From: Eleusine coracana subsp. coracana | Taxonomy: Eukaryota; Streptophyta; Magnoliopsida; Poales; Poaceae | DNA length: 64,000 nt | Direction: 5' to 3' | NCBI GenBank assembly: GCA_032690845.1 | Contig: CM064423.1 | Span: 33,092,903 to 33,156,902, forward strand | Shown here: in pieces, positions 10,207 to 22,300 of the stretch | Numbering within the stretch: position 1 is the first letter of the stretch | Layout: each line of letters begins with the position of its first letter | The notes under the pieces: generated by a model | The model's database searches: none | What the model saw: only the letters and a program-made list of their open reading frames with translations | What the model was told of the DNA's origin: nothing | Translations under genes and position numbers: made by a program

Positions 10207-12937
10207 CCTTTGCTCGTCCTCGAGTAAAGGAATAGAGACTAAGGTGGATCATAACTTCAATTGGTGTGATGCTAGCATGCAAATTATCCCATGTCATACC
10301 TGTACCCATGAACTTTTGAAGTATCTATCACATTCCCTTGGCTGGTTGAAGAATGGAACGGTGTTGACTCTAGTCATCTTTACTTCTTCTGCTGAGTAAC
10401 TTGGGTTTTTACAAGATTTTCAAAAACAAATGATGGCCATTCTCCTCAAATGATTCTCTCACTCACTATGTGTGTGGTTCCTCACCAAGGCATTTGTCTT
10501 TGCCTCTTTTCATCCTACCTCTAAATATGGCTTATGTGGAGCTTAGGGTAGGGGAATAAAGAAGGCATACTTGTGTCTCATATATTACTAAGTCAAAAAC
10601 TGGATCCATGGAGAAAACAAGTCATGAATTGTGATGAAGCATGTGCACATAAATGGAAGGGATGGATGGAAATGCAAATGATGGATGCTCCTTTTGAAAT
10701 CCTCCCTCTCTTGTATTTGAGAACATGAGCTATCTTTCTTTCTCTCTCTCTCTCTTTTTATACTTGACAGCCCATGTCTCTTTCTGCAAGCATAATTGGA
10801 GAGGGAATTTTTTTCAAAGCATGGTGGAGCACTTTATTTTTATGGATGGATGAATATGGATGATACTATCTTCTGGTGTAGAAGAATTAGCATGTGGATG
10901 ATGGTGGATGATGGAGGTGGATGAATACTCCTTTATGTGTAGACTCTTTCTTTTTTTGAAATGATATTGGGCATGGCTATTTCTTTTCTTTTTTTTTCAT
11001 CATGCTCAAAGATGAGAGCATTTTTATTAGCCATGCCTTCTACGGAACAATTGAGAGAGGGTCATAACAGGATAATCATGGAGTATTTCTTTTGGTGGAT
11101 GGATGGCTGATGATGAAAATGCTACCTTCTAATGTAGAAGATTAGCATATGAAGGGAATGTGCACGTGATCTTGATCAACAAAACATAAACATGCATCTC
11201 ACTAGGGTCATAAGAATTTGACAAAGTTCAATGAAACAACAAGAAGCATATGCATAAGGTTTTCAATATAACTATCATATGGCTTTGGTAGGACATTCAC
11301 ATCATTGACGAGAGGGCCATTCATTTTTATTTTTAAAGAGAAATTCCCAAGCACTACAAGCATAAGAGCAAAATTTCTTTCATCACACCATATCTCATAA
11401 GTCAACTACTTAGGTGACATGCTTCCCTAAAGATATAGTTCATAGGCAGCAAGTAAATGAACTAGGAATAAGGAGCATGCAAGTCAATCAAAGAGAAGCA
11501 TGATAATGAGGGTTCATAAGAATTTGTTTTAGTTTTCAAGTTAAATTTATTGATTGACTCAGGATAAATTTTATTTAACTTGGAAACTAGGAGGAAAGGG
11601 ATAGACTATGCAAACCATCACTATGGAAGATGTGGAAACTTAGGAGCACCATGCTTGTGTCGACTATCCTTGTAGATTGGTTGATGTCACTTGGAGCCCG
11701 GTCACCTCGACCTTTGACATGTTGGCTTAAGCGACGATGTGCAATGTGTCGGTGGGAGGCCTTGTGTTGTTTGTGCGTTGAAAAATCTTGGACGCCTCCC
11801 CCACACTTGATCTTTAACCTGGCTTCTTTATTTGAAGAAAAACAAAAACAAAAAGGATGAACAGCAAAAAGGGACTCTATCAGCTTTATAGGCCCGATAG
11901 AGTCACAACTTTATTTATTTATTATTATTATTTTCTTTTCTAGGCACACTATAAGATTGAAAGGAAACAAAAAGGAAAAATAAACTAAAGTGCCTCTTAA
12001 TATTTTTTTAAGCAAGGCATGAAAGCAAGAACTAGCAACACCTCTAAACCAAGATAAAATTGGTAAGAATGGAACTTGCTACGAGATACTTACAGAACTC
12101 CCTCCACAATTGGATTTTTGTATGGCGAGATGCTGAAAATCAAGTGTGTAGTGTTGTAGCCTTCTAATAGTGGGTTCTCTCGCCAAAAATACCATGGTGT
12201 TAAAGTTGATGTAGCTCCTATGTTGATAGGTACAGAATGACCATCATTCTTTTTAATCTCAACCTGAAATGGTTAGCGACCAAAAATACGCGAAAGCAAA
12301 CATAACCTGAACACATATTCTTGCTTTTAATTAGGAAAAAGGGAAATGATAATCTGGGCCATCTCTCGGCAGTGCTTTGTTTACAGTCAGAAGCTTGACG
12401 ACGGGGATTTCCTATTGCAGCTATCACTAGCGATGTATTTCCCAGTCCACCACCAATTCTTGATGTGTCATTGAAGCTCTAGCTGCAAGGTTAGTGCCAA
12501 AGTGCAATCTACGAGATTTGCAATATTTATGGTAAACAAAAGCATCTACAATCATCCTAACAAATATTTTGCTAATGAGGCTCTTGAGGCAATTGTAGTT
12601 CTCGTAGGTGCGCTTGAGCATGTATCACGTGTGTTTTCAAGAAAGAAGCTCTCACACTCATCTATTGAGTATTCTCCTGTTTCTAGAGTCAATGGCTCAA
12701 TAAATCCAATTGCCCAAAGTTTCTCCTTCTCACGGAATCCATCGATAAGGGCCACTATCGATTCTTGATCACCATCGAGAACAGAGTAATGAGGGCGAGA
12801 GGGAAAAGGCTTAGTTAACGAAGGTGGTTCAGTTTCAATAGGATTTGGAGTTCCTCCCGAATCGTCTCCATGCTAAGTGAAAAGCTTCGCGTCCACACAA
12901 AGAACAAGCTTCAACGATGCAAGTTGAGAAACAAACA
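10207..12937 (-). other. Non-coding 3' body of element D
   Basis: Low-complexity AT-rich sequence with T/C and A/G runs and many ATGGATG-type repeats (10660-11120). The minus strand has a second PPT-like run CAAGTGTGGGGGAGG at 11795-11809, about 1.6 kb before the true PPT. Between 12200 and 12780 short minus-strand frames hint at decayed coding sequence, with only a short match near their start to the segment that follows the protease of element E. The part near 10490-10560 is related to 50690-50760 of element C on the opposite strand, as expected for related elements in opposite orientation. Confidence 0.7.
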
Positions 12938-13498
12938 TCACTTTTTCAACGGGGAATGCTCGAGATGAGGCCTCACCAACGGATATTCTAAGCAAGAGGT
13001 CTTGGTGGCGAAAGCAATATCCCTAAGCTTTTTAGTGAGGCTCCCTTGTGATGCACCTAGTAGGTGGAGTTTTTCTAGTGGGTAACAAAGGAGGAGTTTA
13101 AAATCGATGATAGGAAAGACATGGAAGTCTAGGTGAAGCTCAACTTTTCCTATCTCGATTGGTATAGCCTTTGCGATCCCCCGACATATGTAGGATGCTC
13201 CCAAGGAATCCTTGAAGAGAGAATCGGTCGGCTCTAGAGGTATATCATCCACAAGCTTTAAAGCTATGTATTCGGGGATGATATTAACTCCTACGGTGGA
13301 ATCATGATGGGCCTCTACGGTATTTCCTCGTATAAGACAAGGAATGGTTGTGGAAGGCGAATGGATTTGGATAGCTTTCAAATAGTGCTCTTGTTCCTGC
13401 AACTGCTGCTTCTTCATGGCCTCCTTGGGGATTGCTTCTTGGAAAGGACCAGGAGGCAAAGCAGATACCATAGGTTTGTTTTGCCAGATATAATTCAA
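12938..13498 (-). pseudogene. Retropepsin-like domain of element D
   Basis: A 186-codon frame. It contains HHDSTVGVNIIPE where the catalytic Asp-Thr/Ser-Gly loop is expected, then FHVFPIIDFKLLLCYPLEKL, which corresponds to the FHVIDIQDFDVLIGHPIEKY segment of element E (60205-61053). The fold assignment is by order and by similarity to E; the active-site triplet is D-S-T rather than D-S/T-G, so activity is doubtful. No reverse transcriptase follows, unlike in E. Confidence 0.65.
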
Positions 13499-13611
13499 GG
13501 TTTTTCTATGATCATCAAGTTAGCTTTCCTCGAATTTGACTGGCAACCCTGAAGGTAAAAATTCTTGTTCCTTCTGAGAGGTATCAATAGAAAAATCAAG
13601 AGATGAGAGAG

Positions 13612-14562
13612 CTATGGGTTTGGATTTAGCAGTTGAGGGATCCTCGTGGGATGGTTTTCCATCCTCTTGAGAATGAGGAGGACAGATGGGAACTGGTGGG
13701 TTCTTTTTGGAACAATAATTCGAGGCGTTCCCAAAGTCCTTAAAAAGACCTTCCTCGAATTCAAAAGAGAACTCTGGATGTTGAATTTCTTCTTCCTCCA
13801 GTGTTCGAGGGTCGGGGGCGGCTCAAAAGACAAATCTGGGGATAGGCAAAATATGGGCTCGGATTTGGCTATTGAGGGGTCCGTGCGGCTCGACGTAGCT
13901 TCCTCCTGGAGGGGCTCACTAAGGTCAGCTAGGAAGGATGAGTTTTCAAAGATACGGTCTAGGATTGCTCTTCATTCTGTTGTAGTCTTGTGGATGAACG
14001 ATCCTCCAGCGGCACTGTCGAGGAATTGGGCAGACTCCTTGTTTAGACCCGAATAAAAGTGTCGAAGCAACATTTCATCGGGTATAGACAAGTCTGGGCC
14101 AGAATGCAGTAGCTAAGAGATCCTAGCCCAAGCTGCTCCAATAGATTCCTTCTCACTCTGGCAAAAACCGAGAATTTCCATACGAAGGGACACAATACGG
14201 GATTGAGAGAAGAACGCAAGACAAAATTTATCCCGCAACTTCTCCCAATCACCATGTACACTCCCAACAGTATGAGTGTATCATTGCTTTGCCCTCACCG
14301 CGAGGGAGAAGGGAAACAATTTCCACTTTATAGTTTCATGTGTCATGTCGTCGATGAACAAACATGAACACAAATACTCAAATTCTCACAAATGATGGTA
14401 AGGAATTTCAAAATCCAAACCAGAGAAGGATTGCTCCCGAACCATGGCTATAAAGCCAGGGCGGAGTTCATAGCCAGATGTGTGAATTGGGTCCACAGAC
14501 GGCGGTGGCTCAAAGAACTTGCCCTTTGGAGCGGAAAAGGATAGGATAGAAGTTTGCTCCAT
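13612..14562 (-). pseudogene. gag: gag of element D
   Basis: Starts with an ATG at 14562 (MEQTSILSFSAPKGKFFEPP), almost the same as the gag start of element E at 39778 (MEQPTIQYFSAPKGNF). Both continue with YELRPGFIAMV and QSFSGLDFEIPYHHL-type sequence. After about 14386 the frame is broken by several shifts and stops, but gag-like pieces continue on the minus strand to about 13612, where the frame ends in QLLNPNP. I saw no zinc knuckle. The encoded capsid-like protein would package element RNA if intact. Confidence 0.7.
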
Positions 14563-14644
14563 GGTGGAAAAATAAAAGAAATAAAAAGAAGGTAAAAAGG
14601 AAAAGATACGAGGATGAACAAGGTCCGAAGATGATACAACAACC

Positions 14645-14664
14645 GTTCCCCAGTAACGACGCCA
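14645..14664 (-). other. Primer-binding site of element D (tRNA-Asp type)
   Basis: The minus strand reads TGGCGTCGTTACTGGGGAAC, close to the Athila tRNA-Asp site TGGCGCCGTTGCCGGGGA, eight bases inside the 5' LTR end. Confidence 0.85.
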
Positions 14665-14672
14665 GAAATGCT

Positions 14673-16234
14673 TGTTGGTATTTCTTACGATCACAGATAA
14701 ATCCGCAAGCGCACGGATACCACTGTAGCACTTCAACTAAGAATATTCCAAGGTATCGAATTCACAGAGAACGTGTGTATATAATCCCCTATAATAATCC
14801 ATTCAAGGACAACAAGAATATGGTAGACAAAGGGTAGAGAGGATTCCTATGGTCAAGGATCCTATAATAAGATAGGTTCGGTCTCTACTGCTTTCTTCGG
14901 GCACCGGCTTACCCCTGCATCCACAAGCGACTCCGGCCAACAGCTCTACGACGTACCCGAACGTGGAGGATTACTAAAGCCGGATAGGGCTGTCACCACC
15001 TACCGACTACCTCTACAAACTATGGGGCATGCGGTAAACAAAGGTAAACTCTAGCCTAGACACCACGTCTACACTATTGATTACTATCCTAGTCTCGGAT
15101 CCACGCTTATAGAAGACTAAGATATTCTAATTAAATAGAGCGATGAACCCATAAACCATAAAGGAAAGAACTTACTTAAATAAGAAACTTAAATACTAAA
15201 GAGGAAACACGAACACTTACTTGAAAAAGAAAGCATCCGTCGAGGTACAAGCGTGGGGAAGATCACCGACAAACCCGGCGCTTCCCCGAACTCTCCCTCA
15301 CTCTCTCTCCCTATTTTCTAAACACTTTGGCAGTGCTAAAGCCTTTGGAATGGAGGTCTAAACTCTCTTCTTGTGTGTTGTGTTGTTCATGTCGAATTCC
15401 CCTTCTATTTATAGGTGGCAATTGGTAGCGGGGTACTTGTAGGTGAAGGCGAGTCGGTAGGCCAAAGTCGGTCCGCCGGGCGGTGGGCAAGGCCGGGCGG
15501 CCACGTGTGTCGGGCACATGCACCGTCGGGCGGCAGCCCAGGCCGGGCGACCCTTGGATCATGTCGGTTCGTGACCGACTTCTCTTGGATAGCTTGGATT
15601 TTGTCCTGAAGTCGGTGGTTTGGTCGGTTTCCACCGACTCTTCATTTGGCGGACGGTAGGCCTCATGGGTTGGCAACCCTGGATGGCCAACCCAAGTCGG
15701 GCCGGGTGGCAAGCCGGGTCGGGCAGCGGCCTAGGCCGGGCGGCAGCCTTGGCCTGGTGCCGACCCCCTCTGGGGCGCCTCTTGACTTCTCCCGGTTAGG
15801 CCACATGTTGGCCTCTTTTCCTTAGCCATATTTGGTCACTTTTGGTCCGGGAGGAGAAAACGGCATCATGGTGAAGTGTTTTGCAAAATCGGCTGGGTCG
15901 AATGATCAGTCTGACAATGATTTCGGTCGATCAGCCGAGTGGCTGATTTCAGCCTCAAACGACCCTGTCGGCCAGGTCCTGATTTCAGCCGCAAATGACC
16001 CTATCGGCCAGGTCCTTATTTCAGCCTTAAACGACTGTTTCACAGTGGTGATCGGCCGACGGGGTGTTTCTTCATTTTTTCGCATATTTTGTCTCTTTTA
16101 TACCTGCAAACACATACTCACCAAAACTCGTTGAAATTGTTAGTAATAAACTCCTATCACTATGTTTGTTATTTATTTTATATGTATTATGCAGGAATTT
16201 GACGGTCGGATTTAGTATTTAAGGACCCTCAACA
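14673..16234 (-). repeat. 5' LTR of element D, 1562 bp
   Basis: Bounded by TGTTGGTA at 14673 and CCCTCAACA ending at 16234, with the PBS immediately inside. It has the same motif layout as the 3' LTR, including the conserved 20-bp block (about 14984-15003) and the GTCGGCC repeat units (15943-16033), but is shorter in the GC-rich arrays, which points to loss or gain of tandem units after insertion. Confidence 0.92.
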
Positions 16235-16890
16235 ATCGGTAGTAGCAATGAGGCAGGCATAGTAAGTACAAGGAAGTTTGGTATCTAGGAGACCTTGACC
16301 GCCACTGCCGATCATGTTGATCGGAACGGCCGATCAGTGTACAAGTTTTCTTTGACGGGGGACCGACATTGCCGGTGAAGGTGATCGACACTGCCAATCA
16401 GCTAGAGCCAGAGAGCTAGAGAAAACATGCTCTCTATGAAGGAGGATCGGCATTGCCGATGCTGGCAAGACAGAACCAGAGAGTTGTCTGGGCTCTTTAG
16501 CGCCTCTGTATAGAAGGATCGACACTGCTGATGGAGATCACCGGCACTGCTGATGCGTGCAAAACAGAAAGGCAATAGAACAGAATTAAAAGGAATTTTA
16601 GCATTTTGACTTTGCAAAAACTTGTAATCTATACCCCTCATGATAGTACAGCTTTTCTATACTCAAGATAAAAATAAAAACTTTATGATGTTCATTCTTG
16701 ACTATATTTTTGACTTTAAACAAAAGGGGAAAATGACCACCTTCTTTTCTTTTTTTTGTCTCAATGCATTTCATTCATCATTTTGAGATAGTATCTACAC
16801 ACATGCTTATTAAAAACATTAGTACTATCTTAATTGTATTGATGTCAATTACCAAAATAAAATTAGAAGTCTAAATGCACTTTCACATGT

Positions 16891-17446
16891 GTGAAGTGCC
16901 AAGAGCAAAAATACATGGCACCATCCTTCCGGACGATAACATTTAATGAACATTACAATGGTCCAAACCAAAGGTCCAACAATACAATAACATTACAATT
17001 TTCGGATATCCTAATACATTTGATCATAAGACATTACATCATAATGCAAAACGAAAGACAAATATCAGGTACATCGCAGATATGTAACAAATCAAGGAAA
17101 AGTTACAACACACATAGAACTAGAGTTCACATTCATTAGGGAATGTAGAACACATTTCATAATCCCAATGTTCCGGATGAAAATTGTAACATGAAAATGA
17201 GAGATTTTTTGGCCATTTCTTACATGCTTTTTTCTTTGAATTACTTTCTTCCATTTCTCTGATAATAGCATCAGCAAGTGCCTCAGACTCTGCGTCCCCC
17301 GGAGGCATTATGATGCGGGGTGGATCCTCGGACATGAAATCATCATCGTCATCATCATCATCATCACCGTTGTTGGCATTTGGTTCCATGGTTCTTGCTT
17401 GCGTAGGTTGTCTATCGGTGTTCCCCCAACGATATCTTGATGTCAT
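16891..17446 (-). other. Possible 3' end of a transposon-derived gene, with an acidic ORF
   Basis: The minus strand has a 108-codon frame (17446-17120) beginning MTSRYRWGNTDRQ, with a run of nine Asp residues, then an IIMPPGDAESEALADAIIREMEE helix-like stretch and a Lys-rich tail with two aromatic/His/Cys patches. I do not recognise it. It lies just downstream of the spliced fragment at 17471-17994 and may be another exon of the same gene. The rest (16891-17119) is AT-rich with no frame. Confidence 0.35.
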
Positions 17447-17470
17447 GTCAGCTCCAACACCCGTCCTTCG

Positions 17471-17994
17471 TCATCTATGTGACCCAGGCCTCACACCATT
17501 GCTTAAAAACTTGAGTAGATACAACAAATTTGGGATAGGCTTCTCAAGTTCTCGGTCTTGCGGAAATGCCTAACACAAGAAAAGCAGTTCTATGAGCATG
17601 TTATTTATACAAACAATACAATAAAATTACAAAAATTACAACATACCTGAGTGTGGGTGGCACTTTCATCTGGGGACATCACTATCTGAGCTATCCTGCT
17701 AGTAAATTCTATCACTGATGGGTGGTTTGCTAGCTCATAAACCCTATCATAAAGTTCACGTTGATCTTCTAATAGGGCCCTAATGTCATTTGTGGTAACA
17801 TATTGGAACACTGCAGTCTTAGAGGACCAAACACTTATTCCTTTCAACTTTGAAACCGCTTCTTTGAGGTTGTTCTTCTTCAAGCGATCATGTACACCAC
17901 CTCCAGGCTGCCGCATGACAGTCCAGATAGTGCCTAGAGCTAATATGATGGATGTAACTGTACAAAGAAATTGGCCACTAGCTGATCCCGCCAT
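17471..17994 (-). pseudogene. Two-exon gene fragment of unknown function
   Basis: Exon 1 (17994-17647) starts at ATG in a good context (ATCCATGGCG) and encodes 116 residues: MAGSASGQFLCTVTSIILAL, a hydrophobic stretch, then a charged helical part (VHDRLKKNNLKEAVSKLKG, LLEDQRELYDRVYELANHP). Donor GTATGT and acceptor TGTTAG bound a 77-base intron (17646-17570). Exon 2 (17569-17471) joins in phase 0 and ends at TGA, giving 148 residues in all. Consistent splicing and phase support a real or recently lost gene. I do not recognise the family; the setting next to a CACTA-like end at 18043 suggests transposon-carried sequence. Confidence 0.45.
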
Positions 17995-18042
17995 GGATGT
18001 GGTTCGTGCTTGGTAGAAGAAGCGTGGTTGGGAAAGAAGAGT

Positions 18043-18290
18043 CACTACTACAATCAGAGCCTTCAATAGCGGACAAAAAGGCCCTTCAATAGCGAACAAA
18101 CGGTGTACTATTGCTCTAACGATATTGCTGGCTTCACCCAGCAATATCGGTCACTATTATTCGTTATTGTTGTTGAAACTACAATATCGGACATGTTGAT
18201 GTCATCATGTCTGATATTGCAGTATAACACAACAATATCGTCCACATGACATCATCATGTCCGATATTGCTATGATTTTTCAGAAAACTA
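18043..18290 (+). mobile_element. Probable CACTA-type terminus with subterminal repeats
   Basis: Starts CACTACTACAATCAGAGCC and is followed within 250 bases by repeated units around CAATATCGGACATG and its inverse (18130-18150, 18180-18220, 18232-18275), and by paired CTTCAATAGCG units (18061-18095). Short subterminal repeats in both orientations are typical of CACTA elements (family knowledge). No matching TAGTAGTG end was found to the right, so the other end is lost or unrecognised. Confidence 0.45.
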
Positions 18291-20735
18291 AAAAAAACCC
18301 TATTACCTCTAATCTGCTCTAGTGTCAGATTAGAGATAATTGAGGCTTATAAGCAAATAAAAAAGAAGATTAATCTTCAGTATAACATCAGAATGTATCA
18401 TTTCATAATGTTACTATGATCTATTCTAATTACATCTTATGGTTAATCTGCAGTCATTTACAAATATCTATTCTAATCAATAATCAAGAAAATCAAAACA
18501 AATAGCAATGGATTTAAGAGATCATGCTTGATTCCACTCTTGAGTTGCCGAGATGCAGCACAAACAACCATATGTGTCATGTTCCTGAAATTGCAAATGA
18601 ACATTAAGATTGAGTAAATTAAACATTTTAGTTATCGAATATTCTGAGTTATGCTAAATGTGTTCCTCCCTGATATACTAGGAGCTAATTAGCAAGAACA
18701 CAAATGGGACATAACGTTGAATAGTAATGTTCAAAGCACAAGCATATATCGATAATCAATAATCGGATATGACAAAATGCACTTAAAAAGCACAACAAAA
18801 TTCATATAGATACAAAACTACTTAAGATGTGAGCCACCTCTGATAAAATGCACTTAAAATGCTAAATGTGTTGTTTGGTTCATAAGAAGCATGTGTAGAT
18901 GAAGAAAGAACAGGGAACATGACTCACCCGTACAATAATTGTTTGTGAAGTTCATCATCCTGAAACTCTGCCTCCCTGCATGTTTCAATCAAGAAGCAAA
19001 ACATTTCAGGGTCGCAAGTTTCTTTGTGTAGAAAGGTGTACAATAAGTCAATAATATAGATCACATTGCACACATAATTTAGCCAGTATTTTGGGTCACT
19101 AGTTGCTGTAATTTGATATTTGGGTCAACATAGCCATAGTAGCCACACAAGGCAGGCAGCTAAAATAATTTGTCATGTTCCTACCATCTAGACAAGCATA
19201 GTCTCCAATTATCATGTTCTTTTACTACTAATTTGTATCTCATAGTGGAATGGAGACAACACAAGTCATATGTACACAATATCTAAAAATCGTGTGCAAG
19301 TTGATTTGAATATTCAGATTTCTCAATGCAAGGAAACAACAGGGCTGTGCAAGCAAGACAGATACTCACATACCAGAGAATGCAGATATCATTTAAGGTA
19401 AAAGCTGCAGGAGAAATTGTGATTAGTAGGAATGCTGCTGACCATGTCTCATGGTTCTGCCCCCAAACACTGAACTTGTGCTACAACAACACTAGCAGTA
19501 AAGGCCTAGGTAGAACCATGCATAACTGAGATTAGTTTTTGTACTATAATTTGCATTTACTACAGATCAATGTCAGAATATATCAAGTAACTAAAGTATT
19601 CAAGTTGTCACATGCATAACTCTGTCCAATTAAATGAATAGAAGAAAAAGAGATTATAGCATTGCAGTTCATACACTTGGTCATGCTAAAATTACACAAA
19701 AAATATATACTTGGTTAATGATACATATCACAAGTGAACAAGACATATATGGATGTCAAGGCTCAACAAAAGAAGCTCACGGAGCAGTATTACTGTTGCA
19801 CAGAACTGAATGCACAATGACCTTCAAAACAAGCTCACTGAGCAAGACATATGAAACTAACATGGCTAATGGGTTGTTGAAATAAAACTACCAGACACAC
19901 TAGCAAGGAGGACTTGTTGAACTAACATGGCTAATCAGGACAGGCAAAAGAAAAGCCAGGAGCATCCATCCAGTGAACACAAGGCAACAATCAATACTTA
20001 CTAGTCCATGGGTGCAAGCAATAAAACCTAAATTCGTGACATTTGCGGGACAGAACAACTACCAGTGCTCACAAATTGAAATTAATATTGCAGGTTTGGA
20101 TTTCATCACAAAAAAAACTAATAAAATTATCCACATAAGAGTGATATATTTATTTTCTATGCCAAAATGTGGAGTCAAATAAAATATCCTAATCAAGGGT
20201 GCACTCAAATTGCAGATCAAACAAATCATGAAGCCAGCAGCATTCAGGTGCGTGGCAGATTGACCACGAACTACATCGGTTAGTGACCATGGGCATATAC
20301 ACACCAGGACAACGGAGGCAGAGAATCGAGCACCACCGGGCCTACTCGCCGCTGTCACGCCGTAGGGAACCCATGTGTTGCGCTCGTGTTGTGGAAGGCC
20401 AGAAAGAGAGCGCCGCCCCGCGTCATAGAGATGAGGAAGGGAGGATTTGTCATCACCGGAGAGCCACCGTCTCGTGCTAACTGCCGCCCTCTGCCCCAGC
20501 GCACTGCTCTGAGCCCGTCGCCCCCGACCGGACTCATCCGCGAGCCCCCCGGAGCCCTCCACCCATGGCCAGATCCAGCCGCGAGCCACCTAGAGCCCAC
20601 CACCCGGGAGGAGAAGAGGGTGGCTCAATGCCTGAGACGTAGCAGCTCCGGCTCCTGGGGCTCGAGCTAGACTGCGGCCCGATGACGTTCATTCTACGGG
20701 AGAAAGAAAGGGGAGGCGGTGGAGGTGGGAGAGAG
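18291..20735 (-). other. AT-rich region with possible minus-strand exons; GC-rich end at 20250-20735
   Basis: Two segments look like exons on the minus strand: 18975-18928 (48 bases, after TGCAG, before GGTGAG, reading REAEFQDDELHKQLL) and one beginning at 18584 after TTTCAG. The stretch 20250-20735 is sharply GC-rich, as grass 5' exons often are, and could be the first exon of the same transcript. No continuous protein could be built. I call this a possible decayed or captured gene, not a gene. Confidence 0.3.
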
Positions 20736-21574
20736 TAGTGCTGTCCAAACCGGACGCCCTGGCTCAAGCACGACGGTCTGTTTATTTTCATGTCGGGCCG
20801 GTGCGGTCCAAGATCACGGGTCAGTCGAGCAGCCGACACGATGGGCTGGCACGACATGGCCCGTTTAAGTCTTGGCCCGTTAAGTATGTTGAGCGGCACG
20901 ACCCATTAAAAAACACGACCCACTAATAAGTTTTTCCTCAAAAGTCCAAATCAGACAACTAGTTCAAGTCAACCTCAACCACCCAGCAACCCTAGCATCT
21001 AGCAACTTGCTCCTGACCTTCTCGCGGCTCGCCCGCACCGCCGCCCACGCGCGCTGTGCTCGTGCTCGGGCGCGCCGCCGCTCACGCGCGTTCACCCGCG
21101 TCGCTCGCTCGCGTTGCGCCGCCGTCGCTCGCCTGCATTGCGCCATGATTCCGCTCACCTACACCGTCGCCCATGCTGCGGCTCTTCGTTGCCCGCCCGC
21201 GCTGCGTCGCTCGCCTAGCCGTCGCCCGCCCGCACTACGCCGCTCGCCCAGTCGTCGCCCGCGTTGCGCCGTCGCCGCTCGCCTCGCCGTCGGGAGCAAG
21301 CGCTGCCGCCCAGCTTCGCTTGTTTCCAGTGACGCCGAAGGAAGAAGCGGTCTTCATGTCTGACATGTCTAACGGGTCATATGTCTAACGGGCCTATCAG
21401 ACGGCCCGGCACATTGATTAATTTCGTGCCGTGTCGTGGGCCGATGACGCGGCACGATGGACGGCACGGCACGACCCGTAGAGAATTTCGTGCCGTACTG
21501 GCCCGAAATTCTACGGGTCGTGCCTTTCCGTATTTGGACCGGGTCATACCGGATAACCCGTTTGGGCAGCACTA
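20736..21574. mobile_element. Non-autonomous hAT element, 839 bp, TSD GGAGAGAG
   Basis: Terminal inverted repeats TAGTGCTGTCCAAAC (left) and, inverted, TAGTGCTGCCCAAAC (right, ending 21574), with 14 of 15 identical. Perfect 8-bp duplications GGAGAGAG lie at 20728-20735 and 21575-21582. The YARNG start and 8-bp TSD define the hAT superfamily. Inside, near both ends, are many GGCACGAC/GTCGTGCC-type short repeats (20790-20910, 21400-21540). The centre (21000-21340) is a very GC-rich Arg/Ala/Pro-type repeat with no transposase. Confidence 0.9.
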
Positions 21575-21582
21575 GGAGAGAG

Positions 21583-22300
21583 ATGAGCGGCGGCGGCCTA
21601 GAACCCAAGCGGAGGCGGGCAGGGAACGAGATCGTCTGCCTTATGGCTGTGGGCAGTGCGCCCGTCCGTCTGGCATCCAACGGCGATTCGTGTCTAGCTT
21701 CCCACACTAACGCCATCTCCGCTTCTTTCTTTTGCACGCAGCCCAAAACGGCCCAGCAGCCCAATAGGACAACCAATGTTCTTTTGTTCCAATGCACACT
21801 GCAAATCTTTTACTATCTAAATCGGCCCGATTTCTTGCTTTTACGTCATTCCACGTCAGCATGCAGTTTCGGAGCCCTAAGATGGAGGAGAGTAAAAATC
21901 TTATCCGTTAATTGAAACTTGCCAGGACTCAGTTAACATCGTGCAGCGGCCAGTAGAGCTCAGGAGAGCCCAGGACTCTCTGGACAGTTCGTCTTCTCTT
22001 TAAGAATCCAGCGATCAAGAAAAAATAGTGATCAGCAAAGACCAAAGGTATTGTCATTGTACTTCTAGCATGATTTGTCCATTTTTCTAGAAACAACAAA
22101 ATAATAATAATTAAATGCTAAGATTATAAAAATGTTGGTCATAATTTATCAATTTTACATAATCAATAAAATCCAGTAACATCAATTTGGAAGTTTACTA
22201 ATAAAACAAGATTTAAGCTCATGTTTTCTGATCTGAAACCATTCATAGTTTTCTTTTTCAACTAAAAATATTGTTAATATATGTGCGGGGATGAATAATA
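21583..22300. other. Continuation of the GC-rich flank, then AT-rich DNA; no gene seen
   Basis: 21583-21680 continues the GC-rich sequence interrupted by the hAT element. The rest grades into AT-rich sequence with no convincing frame. Confidence 0.4.

Larger units (their letters stand above)
8599..16234 (-). mobile_element. Complete non-autonomous Athila-type gypsy element D, TSD ATCGG
   Basis: Two LTRs (14673-16234 as 5', 8599-10190 as 3' in minus orientation) enclose 4.5 kb, flanked by perfect ATCGG duplications at 8594-8598 and 16235-16239. PBS and PPT are in the right places. The body has a decayed gag (14562-13612) and a retropepsin-like domain (13498-12938), then about 2.7 kb of non-coding DNA; I see no reverse transcriptase, RNase H or integrase, so movement would need enzymes from a relative such as element E. 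It sits inside the solo copia LTR H. The LTRs differ at many scattered bases, so the insertion is not very recent. Confidence 0.93.
7636..16885 (-). repeat. Solo SIRE-like copia LTR (H), split by gypsy element D
   Basis: Outer ends are TGAAAGT (7636) and ACTTTCA (16885), an inverted 7-bp pair, flanked by CATGC (7631-7635) and CATGT (16886-16890), a TSD with one mismatch. Without D the LTR is about 1.6 kb. On the minus strand it starts TGAAAGTGCATTTAG, and its + strand left end has the GCCTAGG-plus-G-run and GGCAAACCTAAAAAT feature I associate with SIRE/Maximus-type LTRs (family knowledge). It carries repeated palindrome-type motifs such as CACTGCCGATCA (8491-8520, 8575-8590, 16301-16336) and ATCGGCATTGCCGAT (about 16446). 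No internal copia coding sequence adjoins, so a solo LTR is likely. Confidence 0.75.

Noticed and set aside
21007..21363. Open frames rich in Arg, Ala and Pro in the GC-rich core of the hAT element
   Set aside because: They follow from tandem CGCTCGCC-type repeats; no domain, and open in several frames at once.
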